Shown: piece by piece, positions 1 to 7,460 of the stretch
Layout of the letters: each line of letters starts with the position of its first letter
Numbering within the stretch: position 1 is the first letter of the stretch
Assembly (NCBI GenBank): GCA_041848045.1
Contig: JBGZHY010000067.1
Span: forward strand, 1 to 16,957
Length of the DNA: 16,957 nt
From: CAKAHY01 sp041848045
GTDB taxonomy: Bacteria; Bacillota; Clostridia; Lachnospirales; Lachnospiraceae
Direction: 5' to 3'
Notes under the pieces: generated by a model
Databases searched by the model: none
Seen by the model: only the letters and a program-made list of their open reading frames with translations
What the model was told of the DNA's origin: nothing
Translations under genes and position numbers: made by a program

Positions 1-7
1 CTATATA

Positions 8-913
8 TTGCGGACGGCAGTATTAATCTCAACTATGCTTATCTTTTCTTGCAGTCCCAAGCAAGAGGAGATAAGCATTACCATAGTGGGAGATATTATG
101 CTGTCCAGAGGAGTACAAAGTTTTCTTGATACCGAGGGCTATGATTATCCATATAAAGACTTGAAAAATATACTTATCAATGATGACTTAAGTCTTGCCA
201 ACCTCGAGTGCCCTATTACAGATAGCGATGCTGCAGCTGCTAAGGCAGGCAGGTTTGTATTTAAGGCGGATAGGGAAAATGCCGAAGCACTAAAAAGTGC
301 CGGTTTTGAACTGATTAATCTGGCCAATAATCATACTATGGATTATAAGTATGAGGGTTTGGAAGATACGATGGATGCTTTAAGTGAAGCAGATCTATCT
401 TACTTCGGGGCGGCAAAAAGCAGCTTACAAGATATGGCTTATATATATGAGAAAGGCGGTACAAGAATAGGCTTTTTAGCTTATAGCTTATTTCCTCCCG
501 AAGGTTTTGTATATAATGAAAGTAAGAGTACGGTAAGCTATATGAGTGAGGCGGAGCTTGATAAGATGAAGGAGGAACTGGATAACTTAGATGCTGATAT
601 TAAGATAGTTTACTTTCATTGGGGGATAGAATTTGAACCATATGTAAGCGAGATGCAAAAGAAAGTCGGAAGACTGGCTATAGATTACGGTCCCGACTTT
701 GTAGTGGGAACCCATCCTCATGTTATACAGCCTAAGGAAGTGTATAAGGAGAGATATATATATTACAGTATTGGAAATTGTATATTTGATAAGCAGATCC
801 CAAAAGGTACGGACAAAGGATTGCTGCTAAAACTTAAAATAAATAAAGACGGTATTAAATCCATAGAAGAGAATGAATTCAGCATAGTAAAGGCAAGGGC
901 GCTTATAAGATAA
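8..913 (+). CDS. CapA-family protein, probable lipoprotein (possibly 5' partial)
   Basis: This resembles the poly-gamma-glutamate/capsule CapA (PgsA-like) family, which has a calcineurin-like metallophosphoesterase fold. Visible family motifs, numbered from the TTG at position 8, are VGDIMLSRG (27-35), NLECP (65-69), LANNHTMD (105-112), FHWGIE (203-208), GTHPHVIQP (234-242) and YSIGN (253-257). The N-terminus is hydrophobic and ends in LIFSC (11-15), which fits a lipobox with Cys15 lipidated and the domain held outside the membrane. The frame is open to the left edge and the TTG has no visible ribosome binding site, so the real start may lie upstream. About 300 residues is short to normal for the family. 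No capsule or PGA synthesis gene (CapB, CapC) is adjacent, so a role in polymer synthesis is not supported; a cell-envelope hydrolase is an alternative. The gene is clearly more AT-rich, with many ATA and AGA codons, than everything to its right. Confidence 0.8.
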   Translation: MRTAVLISTMLIFSCSPKQEEISITIVGDIMLSRGVQSFLDTEGYDYPYKDLKNILINDDLSLANLECPITDSDAAAAKAGRFVFKADRENAEALKSAGFELINLANNHTMDYKYEGLEDTMDALSEADLSYFGAAKSSLQDMAYIYEKGGTRIGFLAYSLFPPEGFVYNESKSTVSYMSEAELDKMKEELDNLDADIKIVYFHWGIEFEPYVSEMQKKVGRLAIDYGPDFVVGTHPHVIQPKEVYKERYIYYSIGNCIFDKQIPKGTDKGLLLKLKINKDGIKSIEENEFSIVKARALIR

Positions 914-1108
914 GCGGACTTATACCGTGCAGATCTGATAAAAGTATTATATATGGGCTTTCTGAAAAGAAGACCTTTATCGAATCAAAAGAGCGCAGAG
1001 TTTTTATTACCGTTATATACTGATACTTTGGGCGTCTACTTTTTTAATATAGATCCACTTCGAAAAGCACAAGAAATACAAGGCATTTCAAGCGATTGCG
1101 GAAAATAA
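914..1108 (+). pseudogene. Possible degenerate coding stretch after the CapA gene
   Basis: No convincing gene is present between the CapA stop and the hairpin at 1151. The CapA reading frame stays open past its TAA for 64 more codons, to a TAA at 1106-1108, and contains an ATG at 953 that would give a 51-residue peptide without a good ribosome binding site. A second frame, from just after a TAG near 1050, encodes a protein-like stretch including KYKAFQAIAENKNAVFNIVY. Two protein-like segments in different frames suggest a decayed gene, but I recognise no family and chance is quite possible. The base composition matches the AT-rich CapA gene. Confidence 0.2.
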
Positions 1109-1150
1109 GAATGCCGTATTTAACATAGTTTACCATGAAAAACAGATTTG

Positions 1151-1192
1151 TATCCGGCGAGCGATGGGATACGGCATATCGCTCGCCGGATA
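1151..1192 (-). terminator. 15-bp perfect hairpin downstream of coaX
   Basis: TATCCGGCGAGCGAT (1151-1165) pairs perfectly with its reverse complement at 1178-1192, leaving a 12-base loop. It lies 5 bases beyond the coaX stop on the minus strand, where the stem is followed after a few bases by a short T-rich run (the plus strand shows GAAAAACAG at 1137-1145). The plus-strand side has TGTTTTC after the stem. It probably ends coaX transcription and may also stop transcription from the CapA side; the T-tract is imperfect in both directions. Confidence 0.6.
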
Positions 1193-1197
1193 TGTTT

Positions 1198-1962
1198 TCA
1201 TGCATTTGCCCGGTATAGAATCAGCAGTCCCTTCAGAAGCAGTTGCTCATCCACGATGATTCGATGTTTGCATAGGGGGGTGACAAAAGGTGCCAGCCCT
1301 CCGGTGGCAATGACGGTCAGCTTTTCGCCCAATTCCTCCTCCATGCGTGCAATGCAGGCGTCCATCATGCCGGCGTGACCGTAGATAATGCCGCTGCGCA
1401 TGCTCTCTACGGTATTTTTGGAAATAATTCTTTTGGGCATGTCCAGATTGATATGGGGCAGCTGGGCGGTGCGGGAGCTTAGGGAGTCCAGAGAAACCCG
1501 CAGCCCCGGATGGATGATGCCGCCGATAAAATTTTTGTTCTTGTCCACCACAAAGATGGTGGTTGCGGTACCCATATCAATAACCGCCAGAGGCAGGGGA
1601 TACTCATGGAGGGCGGCAACACTGTCCACAATCAGGTCGGAGCCTACGGAAGCCGGATTGTCCATCTGTACCTGCAGTCCCGTTTTCATATCCGGAGAAA
1701 CCAAAAGGCAGTGCAGCCCGGTGATTTTATAAACGGCATTGATGATGGTCTGGTTCAGCGGCGGTACAACGCTGGAAAGAATGGCTCCTTCAATCTCTCC
1801 GGCCTTTATCCCGTGGATTTCCAGAATGTTTTTGATGCTGACGGCATATTCCAGATCCGTTTTACCCAGATTACTGGTGATACGCTCCAAAAAGTAACTG
1901 TTTTTCTCGTCTATGCCTCCCACCACAATGTTGGAGTTTCCCATATCAATCGCCAAAATCAT
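1198..1962 (-). CDS. coaX: Type III pantothenate kinase
   Basis: This enzyme phosphorylates pantothenate to 4'-phosphopantothenate, the first step of CoA synthesis; it is cytosolic and belongs to the ASKHA (acetate kinase/Hsp70/actin) fold. At 254 residues it has the usual length. Visible motifs are DMGNSN (6-11, phosphate loop with the conserved Asp6), DMGTATT (129-135), GGIIHPGL (147-154), SRTAQLPH (163-170), SGIIYGHAGMMD (190-201) and TGG (220-222). The usual GADR motif reads GSDL (107-110): the catalytic-type Asp109 is kept but the Arg is Leu. The ATG is preceded on the minus strand by AAGGAAAGGAAC, a fair ribosome binding site. It diverges from coaBC, which works later in the same pathway, and ends at a hairpin. 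Type III kinases need a monovalent cation and are not inhibited by CoA (family knowledge). Confidence 0.95.
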   Translation of the reverse strand: MILAIDMGNSNIVVGGIDEKNSYFLERITSNLGKTDLEYAVSIKNILEIHGIKAGEIEGAILSSVVPPLNQTIINAVYKITGLHCLLVSPDMKTGLQVQMDNPASVGSDLIVDSVAALHEYPLPLAVIDMGTATTIFVVDKNKNFIGGIIHPGLRVSLDSLSSRTAQLPHINLDMPKRIISKNTVESMRSGIIYGHAGMMDACIARMEEELGEKLTVIATGGLAPFVTPLCKHRIIVDEQLLLKGLLILYRANA

Positions 1963-2046
1963 AGCTTTGTTCCTTTCCTTCGTAAAATATGGTATAGTGT
2001 AACATATTTGATGAAATTATAAAACAGCATTTGTCGGAGGGAAAAG
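1963..2046. promoter_or_regulatory. Divergent coaX/coaBC promoter region
   Basis: The 84-base divergent gap must drive both genes. On the plus strand TGGTATAGT (1990-1998) is an extended -10 (TGn plus TATAGT) with no good -35; the coaBC ribosome binding site CGGAGG is at 2035-2040. On the minus strand TGTTACACT (complement of about 1997-2005) is an extended -10-like sequence for coaX with only a weak -35. The two -10 candidates overlap, so the promoters would compete for polymerase. No operator palindrome was recognised. Confidence 0.4.
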
Positions 2047-3261
2047 ATGGATTTAAAAGGAAAATGTGTACTGTTGGGTGTAAGCGGCGGTATTGCGGCT
2101 TATAAGGCGGCGGCATTGGCCAGTATGCTGAAAAAACAGGGTGCCGAACTGCATGTTATCATGACGGAGCATGCAAAACATTTCGTGCATCCGCTGACCT
2201 TTGAAAGTTTGAGCGGCAACAAATGTCTGAGCGATACCTTTGACCGCAATTTTGAGTATAAGGTGGAGCATATAGAACTGGCAAAAAAAGCGGATTTGCT
2301 GGTGGTGGCGCCGGCTACCGCCAATACCATTGCCGGGCTGGCAGGCGGATTGGCAGCCGATATGCTGGGGACAACGGCGCTTGCCTGTACCTGCAAAAAG
2401 CTGATCGTACCGGCGATGAATACGCGGATGTATGAAAATCCCATTCTGCAGGACAATATCCGGAGATTGAAGGATTACGGTTTTGATGTGATGGAAGCAG
2501 CCTCCGGTTATCTGGCCTGCGGAGATGTGGGTTCGGGGAAAATGCCGGAGCCGGAAGAAATTTATGCGCGCATTGTCTATCATATTGCCTATGAAAAAGA
2601 TATGAGGGGGAAAAGGGTATTGGTGACGGCAGGCCCTACTAGGGAGGCCATAGATCCGGTGCGCTTCATCAGCAATCACAGTACGGGGAAAATGGGAATA
2701 GAGCTGGCCAAAGCGGCATATTACCGTGGGGCGGAGGTATGTCTGGTTCTGGGACCGAGCACCCAGACCGTGCCGACAGGTATTCGTCTGATTCGGACGG
2801 AAAGCGCAGCCGATATGTTTCTTGCCTGCAAGGAGCAGTTTTCGGCCGCCGATATCGTCATCAAGGCGGCGGCAGTGGCGGACTATCGTCCCTGCAGCGT
2901 GGCGGAGGACAAGATAAAAAAGGATAAGCATACGGGAAGTATAGAACTGGAGAGAACGGAGGATATACTGGCATATCTGGGCGCCCACAAAAGAAAGGGG
3001 CAGTTTTTATGCGGTTTTTCCATGGAAACCAGGGATTTGCTGCTCCATTCGAGAAAGAAGCTGGAGAATAAGAAAGCGGACATGATTGTTGCCAACAACC
3101 TGAAAACGGAAGGAGCGGGCTTCGGCGTAGATACCAATGTTGTCAGCATTATAACCAAAGACGGAAGTCTGGATTTACAACTGCAGAGCAAATCCGCTCT
3201 GGCGCACAGAATATTGGATGAAATAATGACTTGTCATAAAGAGTCTTTTGAAGTAGTATAA
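2047..3261 (+). CDS. coaBC: Bifunctional phosphopantothenoylcysteine decarboxylase / phosphopantothenate-cysteine ligase
   Basis: This cytosolic enzyme adds cysteine to 4'-phosphopantothenate (CoaB, using CTP) and decarboxylates the product to 4'-phosphopantetheine (CoaC, FMN-dependent). The N-terminal flavoprotein half (about 1-180) shows SGGIAAYK (13-20), the catalytic His75 in HIELA, APATANT (88-94), the substrate-binding PAMNTRMYENP (122-132) and the redox Cys158 in ACGDVGSGKM. The C-terminal half (about 188-400) shows VLVTAGPTREAIDPVR (191-206), ISNHSTGKMG (208-217), KAAAVADYRP (273-282) and conserved lysines near 289-292. The length of 404 residues is typical, and both active sites look intact. 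The ATG at 2047 is 6 bases after CGGAGG. It is divergent from coaX and is followed 41 bases later by prfC, probably on the same transcript. Confidence 0.97.
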   Translation: MDLKGKCVLLGVSGGIAAYKAAALASMLKKQGAELHVIMTEHAKHFVHPLTFESLSGNKCLSDTFDRNFEYKVEHIELAKKADLLVVAPATANTIAGLAGGLAADMLGTTALACTCKKLIVPAMNTRMYENPILQDNIRRLKDYGFDVMEAASGYLACGDVGSGKMPEPEEIYARIVYHIAYEKDMRGKRVLVTAGPTREAIDPVRFISNHSTGKMGIELAKAAYYRGAEVCLVLGPSTQTVPTGIRLIRTESAADMFLACKEQFSAADIVIKAAAVADYRPCSVAEDKIKKDKHTGSIELERTEDILAYLGAHKRKGQFLCGFSMETRDLLLHSRKKLENKKADMIVANNLKTEGAGFGVDTNVVSIITKDGSLDLQLQSKSALAHRILDEIMTCHKESFEVV

Positions 3262-3302
3262 AATATCGGAGCATAAGTAAGGCCGATTTGGAGGAATAGA
3301 TT

Positions 3303-4892
3303 TTGAATATTGAAGAAATAAAAAAAAGGAGAACCTTTGCCATTATCAGTCACCCGGATGCGGGTAAGACGACCTTGACGGAGAAGTTTCTCCTCTACGG
3401 CGGCGCCATCAATCTGGCGGGCAGCGTGAAGGGAAAGAAAACGGGAAAGCATGCGGTCAGCGATTGGATGGAAATTGAAAAGGAAAGAGGTATTTCCGTT
3501 ACTTCTTCAGTGCTGCAATTTCATTACGAAGGATTTTGCATCAATATTTTGGATACGCCTGGACATCAGGACTTTTCGGAGGATACGTACAGAACCCTGA
3601 TGGCGGCGGATTCGGCGGTTATGGTGATCGACGCAAGCAAGGGTGTGGAGGCGCAGACCATCAAGCTTTTTAAGGTCTGCGTGCTGCGGAAGATTCCGAT
3701 TTTTACCTTTGTCAATAAGCTGGATCGAGAAGCAAAGGATCCTTTTGCACTGATGGATGGGATTGAAGCGGTGCTGGGCATCAGAACCTGTCCGATTAAC
3801 TGGCCGATTTCCTGCGGCAAGGATTTTAAGGGGGTATATGACCGCAATACCCGTAAGGTACACAGCTTTAAGGCCGGCTCGGCAGGAATGAAGGAAGTGG
3901 AAAGCAGCATCATCGACCTGGAGGATACAAAAACAAAAGAGCAAATCGGTGAGGGCAATTATCAGAAGCTGCTGGAAGACATTGAGCTTTTGGACGGAGC
4001 GGCGGAAGAATTTGATATGGAAAAGGTTTCCGGCGGACATTTGAGTCCCGTATTTTTCGGTTCGGCGCTGACCAATTTCGGTGTTGAAACCTTTTTGCGG
4101 CACTTTTTGGAAATGACCAGTGCGCCGCTTGCCAGAAAGACCGAGCGGGGTATGGTGGAGCCGATGAGGGATAGCTTTTTTTCCGCCTTTGTATTTAAAA
4201 TTCAGGCAAATATGAACAAGGCCCACAGGGACAGAATTGCCTTTATGCGTATCTGCTCGGGAGAGTATACGCCGGGTCTGGAGGTCAGCCATGTACAGGG
4301 AGGCAAGAAAATCCGTTTGAATCAGTCAACCCAGATGATGGCGGATGAACGTAAAATTGTAGAAAAGGCTTACGCAGGAGATGTTATCGGTGTGTTTGAC
4401 CCGGGTATCTTTTCCATCGGCGATACCTTGAGCAATGCGCCGAATCCTCCTGCTTTTGAGGGAATACCGACCTTTGCGCCGGAGCATTTTGCCAGGGTAC
4501 GTCAGATAGATACCATGAAGCGCAAGCAGTTTTTGAAGGGTGTACATCAGATTGCCCAGGAGGGCGGAATACAGATTTTTCAGGAGTTTAACACCGGCAT
4601 GGAAGAAATCATTGTAGGCGTGGTGGGGGTACTGCAGTTTGAGGTTTTGCTGTACCGTCTGGAAAACGAGTACAATGTGGAGGTTAAGCTGGATAAGCTG
4701 CCGTATGAATATATACGCTGGATTGAAAATCCCGGAGAGATTGACGTGGCAAAGATTGCGGGCACCGCGGATATGAAGCGTATTAAGGATTTAAAGGATA
4801 ATCCTCTGTTGATTTTTGTCAATGAATGGAGCATCCGTATGGTGGAAGAAAGAAATCCGAATTTGCGTTTGAGCGAATTTGGCAGAAATTAA
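3303..4892 (+). CDS. prfC: Peptide chain release factor 3 (RF3)
   Basis: RF3 is a translational GTPase that removes RF1/RF2 from the ribosome after peptide release. The G domain shows G1 HPDAGKTT (17-24), G2 region GISVTSS (63-69), G3 DTPGH (84-88), G4 NKLD (138-141) and a G5-like SCG near 180. The length of 529 residues and the C-terminal EF-G-like domain II and RF3-specific region fit RF3 rather than EF-G or LepA. The start is TTG: GGAGG at 3290-3294 lies 8 bases upstream, and no ATG in frame precedes the G1 motif. The neighbours coaBC (41 bases before) and pepV (21 bases after) suggest co-transcription. No promoter was seen in the short upstream gap. Confidence 0.97.
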   Translation: MNIEEIKKRRTFAIISHPDAGKTTLTEKFLLYGGAINLAGSVKGKKTGKHAVSDWMEIEKERGISVTSSVLQFHYEGFCINILDTPGHQDFSEDTYRTLMAADSAVMVIDASKGVEAQTIKLFKVCVLRKIPIFTFVNKLDREAKDPFALMDGIEAVLGIRTCPINWPISCGKDFKGVYDRNTRKVHSFKAGSAGMKEVESSIIDLEDTKTKEQIGEGNYQKLLEDIELLDGAAEEFDMEKVSGGHLSPVFFGSALTNFGVETFLRHFLEMTSAPLARKTERGMVEPMRDSFFSAFVFKIQANMNKAHRDRIAFMRICSGEYTPGLEVSHVQGGKKIRLNQSTQMMADERKIVEKAYAGDVIGVFDPGIFSIGDTLSNAPNPPAFEGIPTFAPEHFARVRQIDTMKRKQFLKGVHQIAQEGGIQIFQEFNTGMEEIIVGVVGVLQFEVLLYRLENEYNVEVKLDKLPYEYIRWIENPGEIDVAKIAGTADMKRIKDLKDNPLLIFVNEWSIRMVEERNPNLRLSEFGRN

Positions 4893-4913
4893 AGGGAATA
4901 AAGGAGGATGAAA

Positions 4914-6314
4914 ATGTTTAAACAGGAAATCGAAGCGTATATCGACGCCCATCAGGAGGAGCTGATTGCGGATGTGTTGCGGCTTTGCCGTATAGACAGC
5001 CAAAAAAGAGCGTATAAAGAGGGGATGCCTTTCGGGGAGGGTGCGGCAAGAGCCCTGCAGCTTGCTCTGGAAATGGCGGAGAGCTACGGCTTTTCCGTGA
5101 AGAATTATGACAACTATGTGGGCGCCTTGGATATGAATGACAAGGAAAAGGGTCTGGATATTCTGGCGCATTTTGACGTGGTTCCGGAGGGAGAGGGCTG
5201 GACGGTGACAAAGCCCTTTGAGCCGATCGTAAAGGACGGACGCATATACGGCAGAGGCAGCAGCGATGACAAGGGGCCGGCCGTGGCAGCTCTGTACGCC
5301 CTGCGTGCAGTGAAAGAATTGGGCATCCCTCTGCAAAAGAATGTCAGACTGATCTTGGGTACGGATGAGGAATGCGGCAGTTCTTGCATTGCACATTATT
5401 ATCAATTTGAAAAAGAAGCGCCCATGACTTTTACGCCGGATGGAGAGTATCCGGTGGTAAATATTGAGAAGGGAAGGCTGCCGGGGCATTTTGTGGCGGA
5501 TTGCGCTTTGGAAGAGAGTCTGCCAAGGCTGGTGCGCATTGAGGCGGGAACCAAGATCAATGTTGTGCCGCCAAAAGCTTCGGCTGTTTTGGAGGGCTTT
5601 GATTTTAAGCAGGTGGAGGCAGCGGCGGCAGAGGTGGAGAAGGAAACGGGCATTTCCTTTGTGCTGGATTTGGATCCGGTATTTTCCGTAACGGCTCAGG
5701 GCGTGAATGCCCATGCTTCCACGCCGGATAAAGGAAATAATGCCATCACGGGCCTACTCAGACTGTTGGCAAGACTGCCTTTTGCACCTTGTGCAAGGGT
5801 AGATGTGATAAAAGGGCTGGAAAAGCTTATGCCTCATGGGGATACCAAGGGTAAGCACCTGGGCATTGCCATGGAAGATGACAAAAGCGGAGCCTTAAGT
5901 CTGGCATTTTCCATGCTGAGTATGGACGAAAAGGGCATGGAGGGTTATTTTGACAGCCGTTGTCCGGTGTCTGCCGATGCTGAGCGGCTTTTGCAGACCT
6001 GTCGGGATAAATTTGCAGAGCAGGGTATACAATTTACCAATCAGGATATGATTCTGCCGCATGAGGTGGACGGGGATTCTCATTTTGTTAAGACCCTCAA
6101 TAAATGCTATGAAGAGTATACCGGCAGAAAGGGCGGCTGCGTAGCCATCGGTGGCGGAACCTACGTGCACAATATTAAAAACGGAGTGGCTTTCGGTGCG
6201 GTGTTCCCGGAAACGGATACCAAGATGCATGGAGCGGACGAGTTTATGCCGATTGACGAGTTGCTGCTTTCGGCAAAGATTTTCGCACAGGTCATTGTGG
6301 ATCTGTGCGGTTAG
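4914..6314 (+). CDS. pepV: PepV-type dipeptidase (M20 metallopeptidase, Sapep family)
   Basis: This is a two-zinc M20 dipeptidase that cleaves a broad range of dipeptides in the cytosol. Metal and catalytic residues, numbered from the chosen start, are His86 and Asp88 in AHFDVVPEG, Asp118 in GRGSSDDKG, the Glu152/Glu153 pair in TDEECG, Asp176 in TPDGEYP, and His439 in MHGADE. The central lid domain and the TPDKGNNA segment fit PepV. The length of 466 residues is typical. An ATG at 4908 touches the AGGAGG at 4902-4907 and cannot be used efficiently with that site; the next ATG at 4914 has 6-base spacing and is preferred, removing two residues. It follows prfC by 21 bases, so it is probably in the coaBC-prfC operon. 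A precise substrate cannot be read from the sequence; PepV and related Xaa-His dipeptidases share these motifs. Confidence 0.92.
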   Translation: MFKQEIEAYIDAHQEELIADVLRLCRIDSQKRAYKEGMPFGEGAARALQLALEMAESYGFSVKNYDNYVGALDMNDKEKGLDILAHFDVVPEGEGWTVTKPFEPIVKDGRIYGRGSSDDKGPAVAALYALRAVKELGIPLQKNVRLILGTDEECGSSCIAHYYQFEKEAPMTFTPDGEYPVVNIEKGRLPGHFVADCALEESLPRLVRIEAGTKINVVPPKASAVLEGFDFKQVEAAAAEVEKETGISFVLDLDPVFSVTAQGVNAHASTPDKGNNAITGLLRLLARLPFAPCARVDVIKGLEKLMPHGDTKGKHLGIAMEDDKSGALSLAFSMLSMDEKGMEGYFDSRCPVSADAERLLQTCRDKFAEQGIQFTNQDMILPHEVDGDSHFVKTLNKCYEEYTGRKGGCVAIGGGTYVHNIKNGVAFGAVFPETDTKMHGADEFMPIDELLLSAKIFAQVIVDLCG

Positions 6315-6338
6315 ATATAGATTTAAGCTATATCTAAC
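6310..6338. repeat. AT-rich inverted repeat overlapping the pepV stop codon
   Basis: GTTAGATATAG (6310-6320) is matched by its reverse complement at 6328-6338, an 11-bp stem with a 7-base loop. The left arm contains the TAG stop of pepV. No T-run follows, so it is a poor intrinsic terminator; it could stabilise the 3' end of the pepV message or be a protein site. Confidence 0.5.
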
Positions 6339-6360
6339 TATATAAAACAGGGATAGACTT

Positions 6361-6436
6361 AGGTATTGACTATATTGGTATATGCGTTTAGAATGTGGAA
6401 CATACGAAAAATATAGTCAATACCTTATATTTTTCG
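6361..6436 (+). promoter_or_regulatory. metNIQ promoter embedded in nested inverted repeats
   Basis: A good sigma-A promoter reads TTGACT (6366-6371), a 17-base spacer, TAGAAT (6389-6394), which predicts a start near 6401. The -35 lies inside AGGTATTGACTATATT (6361-6376), whose perfect reverse complement is at 6410-6425 with 33 bases between. That right arm overlaps a second perfect repeat, CGAAAAATATA (6405-6415) with its complement at 6426-6436 around a 10-base loop, which would lie in the 5' leader. The two pairings exclude one another. No SAM (S-box) riboswitch core or T-box was recognised here, although methionine uptake genes in Firmicutes often have one (established knowledge). The ribosome binding site AAGGAGG is at 6448-6454. 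Confidence 0.6.
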
Positions 6437-6458
6437 CTAAAGGAAACAAGGAGGAACA

Positions 6459-7460
6459 ATGGAGCCTATTATAAAAATAGTTGATATGGGCAAGCACTTC
6501 CAAAATAAAGGAGGAAGGGTAACTGCCTTGGACGGTATCAACTTGGATATAGAAAAAGGCGAGATATTCGGTATTATCGGTTTAAGCGGTGCGGGCAAGT
6601 CCACTCTGGTTCGCTGCATCAATTACCTGGAGGTGCCAAGCAGCGGTTCCATCATTTTTGAAGGAAAGGATTTGACCAAACTGCCGGAGAAGGAAATTCG
6701 CAAGCTGCGTCAGAGCATGGGAATGATTTTTCAGTCTTTTAACCTTTTGGCGCAAAGGGATATTATCGATAATATTTGTTTCCCTTTGGAGATTGCCGGA
6801 GTGGCAAGACAGGAGGCGAAGGCGAGAGCCGCAGAGCTGCTGGAGCTGGTGGGCTTATCCGACAAGGCAAGTGCTTATCCTTCCCAGTTATCGGGAGGGC
6901 AAAAGCAAAGGGTTGCCATTGCCAGGGCGATTGCCACCAATCCTAAGGTCCTGCTTTGCGACGAGGCGACTTCCGCTTTGGATCCCAATACAACCAAGCA
7001 GATACTGGAGTTGATTAAGGATATCAATAAGCGCTTCGGCATTACGGTGATTGTCATTACCCATGAAATGAAGGTTATCGAAGCGATTTGCGACAGAGTT
7101 GCCATCATTGATCAGGCAAAGATTGTAGAGTGCGGAAGGGTATCGGATATTTTTGCGGATCCGCAGTCGGAGATCGGCAGGCAGCTGATTTTGGGGGATG
7201 CGGGAGAGAATCTTTCCATTACGGAAGGCAAGTGCCTGCGCATCATTTTTGACGGCAGGAGCTCTTTTGAGCCGGTGCTGGCAAATCTGATTTTTTCCAC
7301 CAAGGTACCGGTGAATATTTTGTACGCCAAGACTAAGGATTTACAGGGAACGGCTTACGGGCAGATGCTGATACAGGTTCCGGATAATGATATGGATTAC
7401 AATAAGGTATACAATTATCTTTTGAGCAAGCAAATCGCATTTGAGGAGGTGGAATCATAA
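6459..7460 (+). CDS. metN: Methionine ABC importer, ATP-binding protein
   Basis: MetN is the ATPase of the MetNIQ importer for methionine, bound to the cytoplasmic face of the permease. It shows Walker A GLSGAGKST (41-49), Q-loop FQSFN (91-95), signature LSGGQKQR (144-151), Walker B VLLCDEATSALDP (164-176) and the switch His202 in ITHE. After about residue 258 there is an ACT-like NIL domain (residues about 258-333), which in characterised MetN proteins binds methionine and shuts off transport (family knowledge). The length of 333 residues is typical for a NIL-containing MetN. The ATG is 4 bases after AAGGAGG. The stop shares one base with the metI start (TAATG), which indicates translational coupling. 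Confidence 0.97.
   Translation: MEPIIKIVDMGKHFQNKGGRVTALDGINLDIEKGEIFGIIGLSGAGKSTLVRCINYLEVPSSGSIIFEGKDLTKLPEKEIRKLRQSMGMIFQSFNLLAQRDIIDNICFPLEIAGVARQEAKARAAELLELVGLSDKASAYPSQLSGGQKQRVAIARAIATNPKVLLCDEATSALDPNTTKQILELIKDINKRFGITVIVITHEMKVIEAICDRVAIIDQAKIVECGRVSDIFADPQSEIGRQLILGDAGENLSITEGKCLRIIFDGRSSFEPVLANLIFSTKVPVNILYAKTKDLQGTAYGQMLIQVPDNDMDYNKVYNYLLSKQIAFEEVES

Noticed and set aside
2053..2988. Long open frame on the minus strand within coaBC
   Set aside because: It lies entirely antisense to an intact coaBC, has no recognisable motif, is rich in His, Arg and Cys in the way of reversed-frame translations, and has no ribosome binding site. Similar antisense frames within prfC, pepV, pnp and mgtE were rejected for the same reasons.
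4908..4913. ATG at 4908 as the pepV start
   Set aside because: It directly abuts the AGGAGG at 4902-4907; the in-frame ATG at 4914 has proper spacing.
6339..6458. SAM (S-box) riboswitch or T-box before metN
   Set aside because: Neither the conserved S-box core nor the T-box antiterminator sequence could be found; the leader after the predicted start is only about 58 bases.
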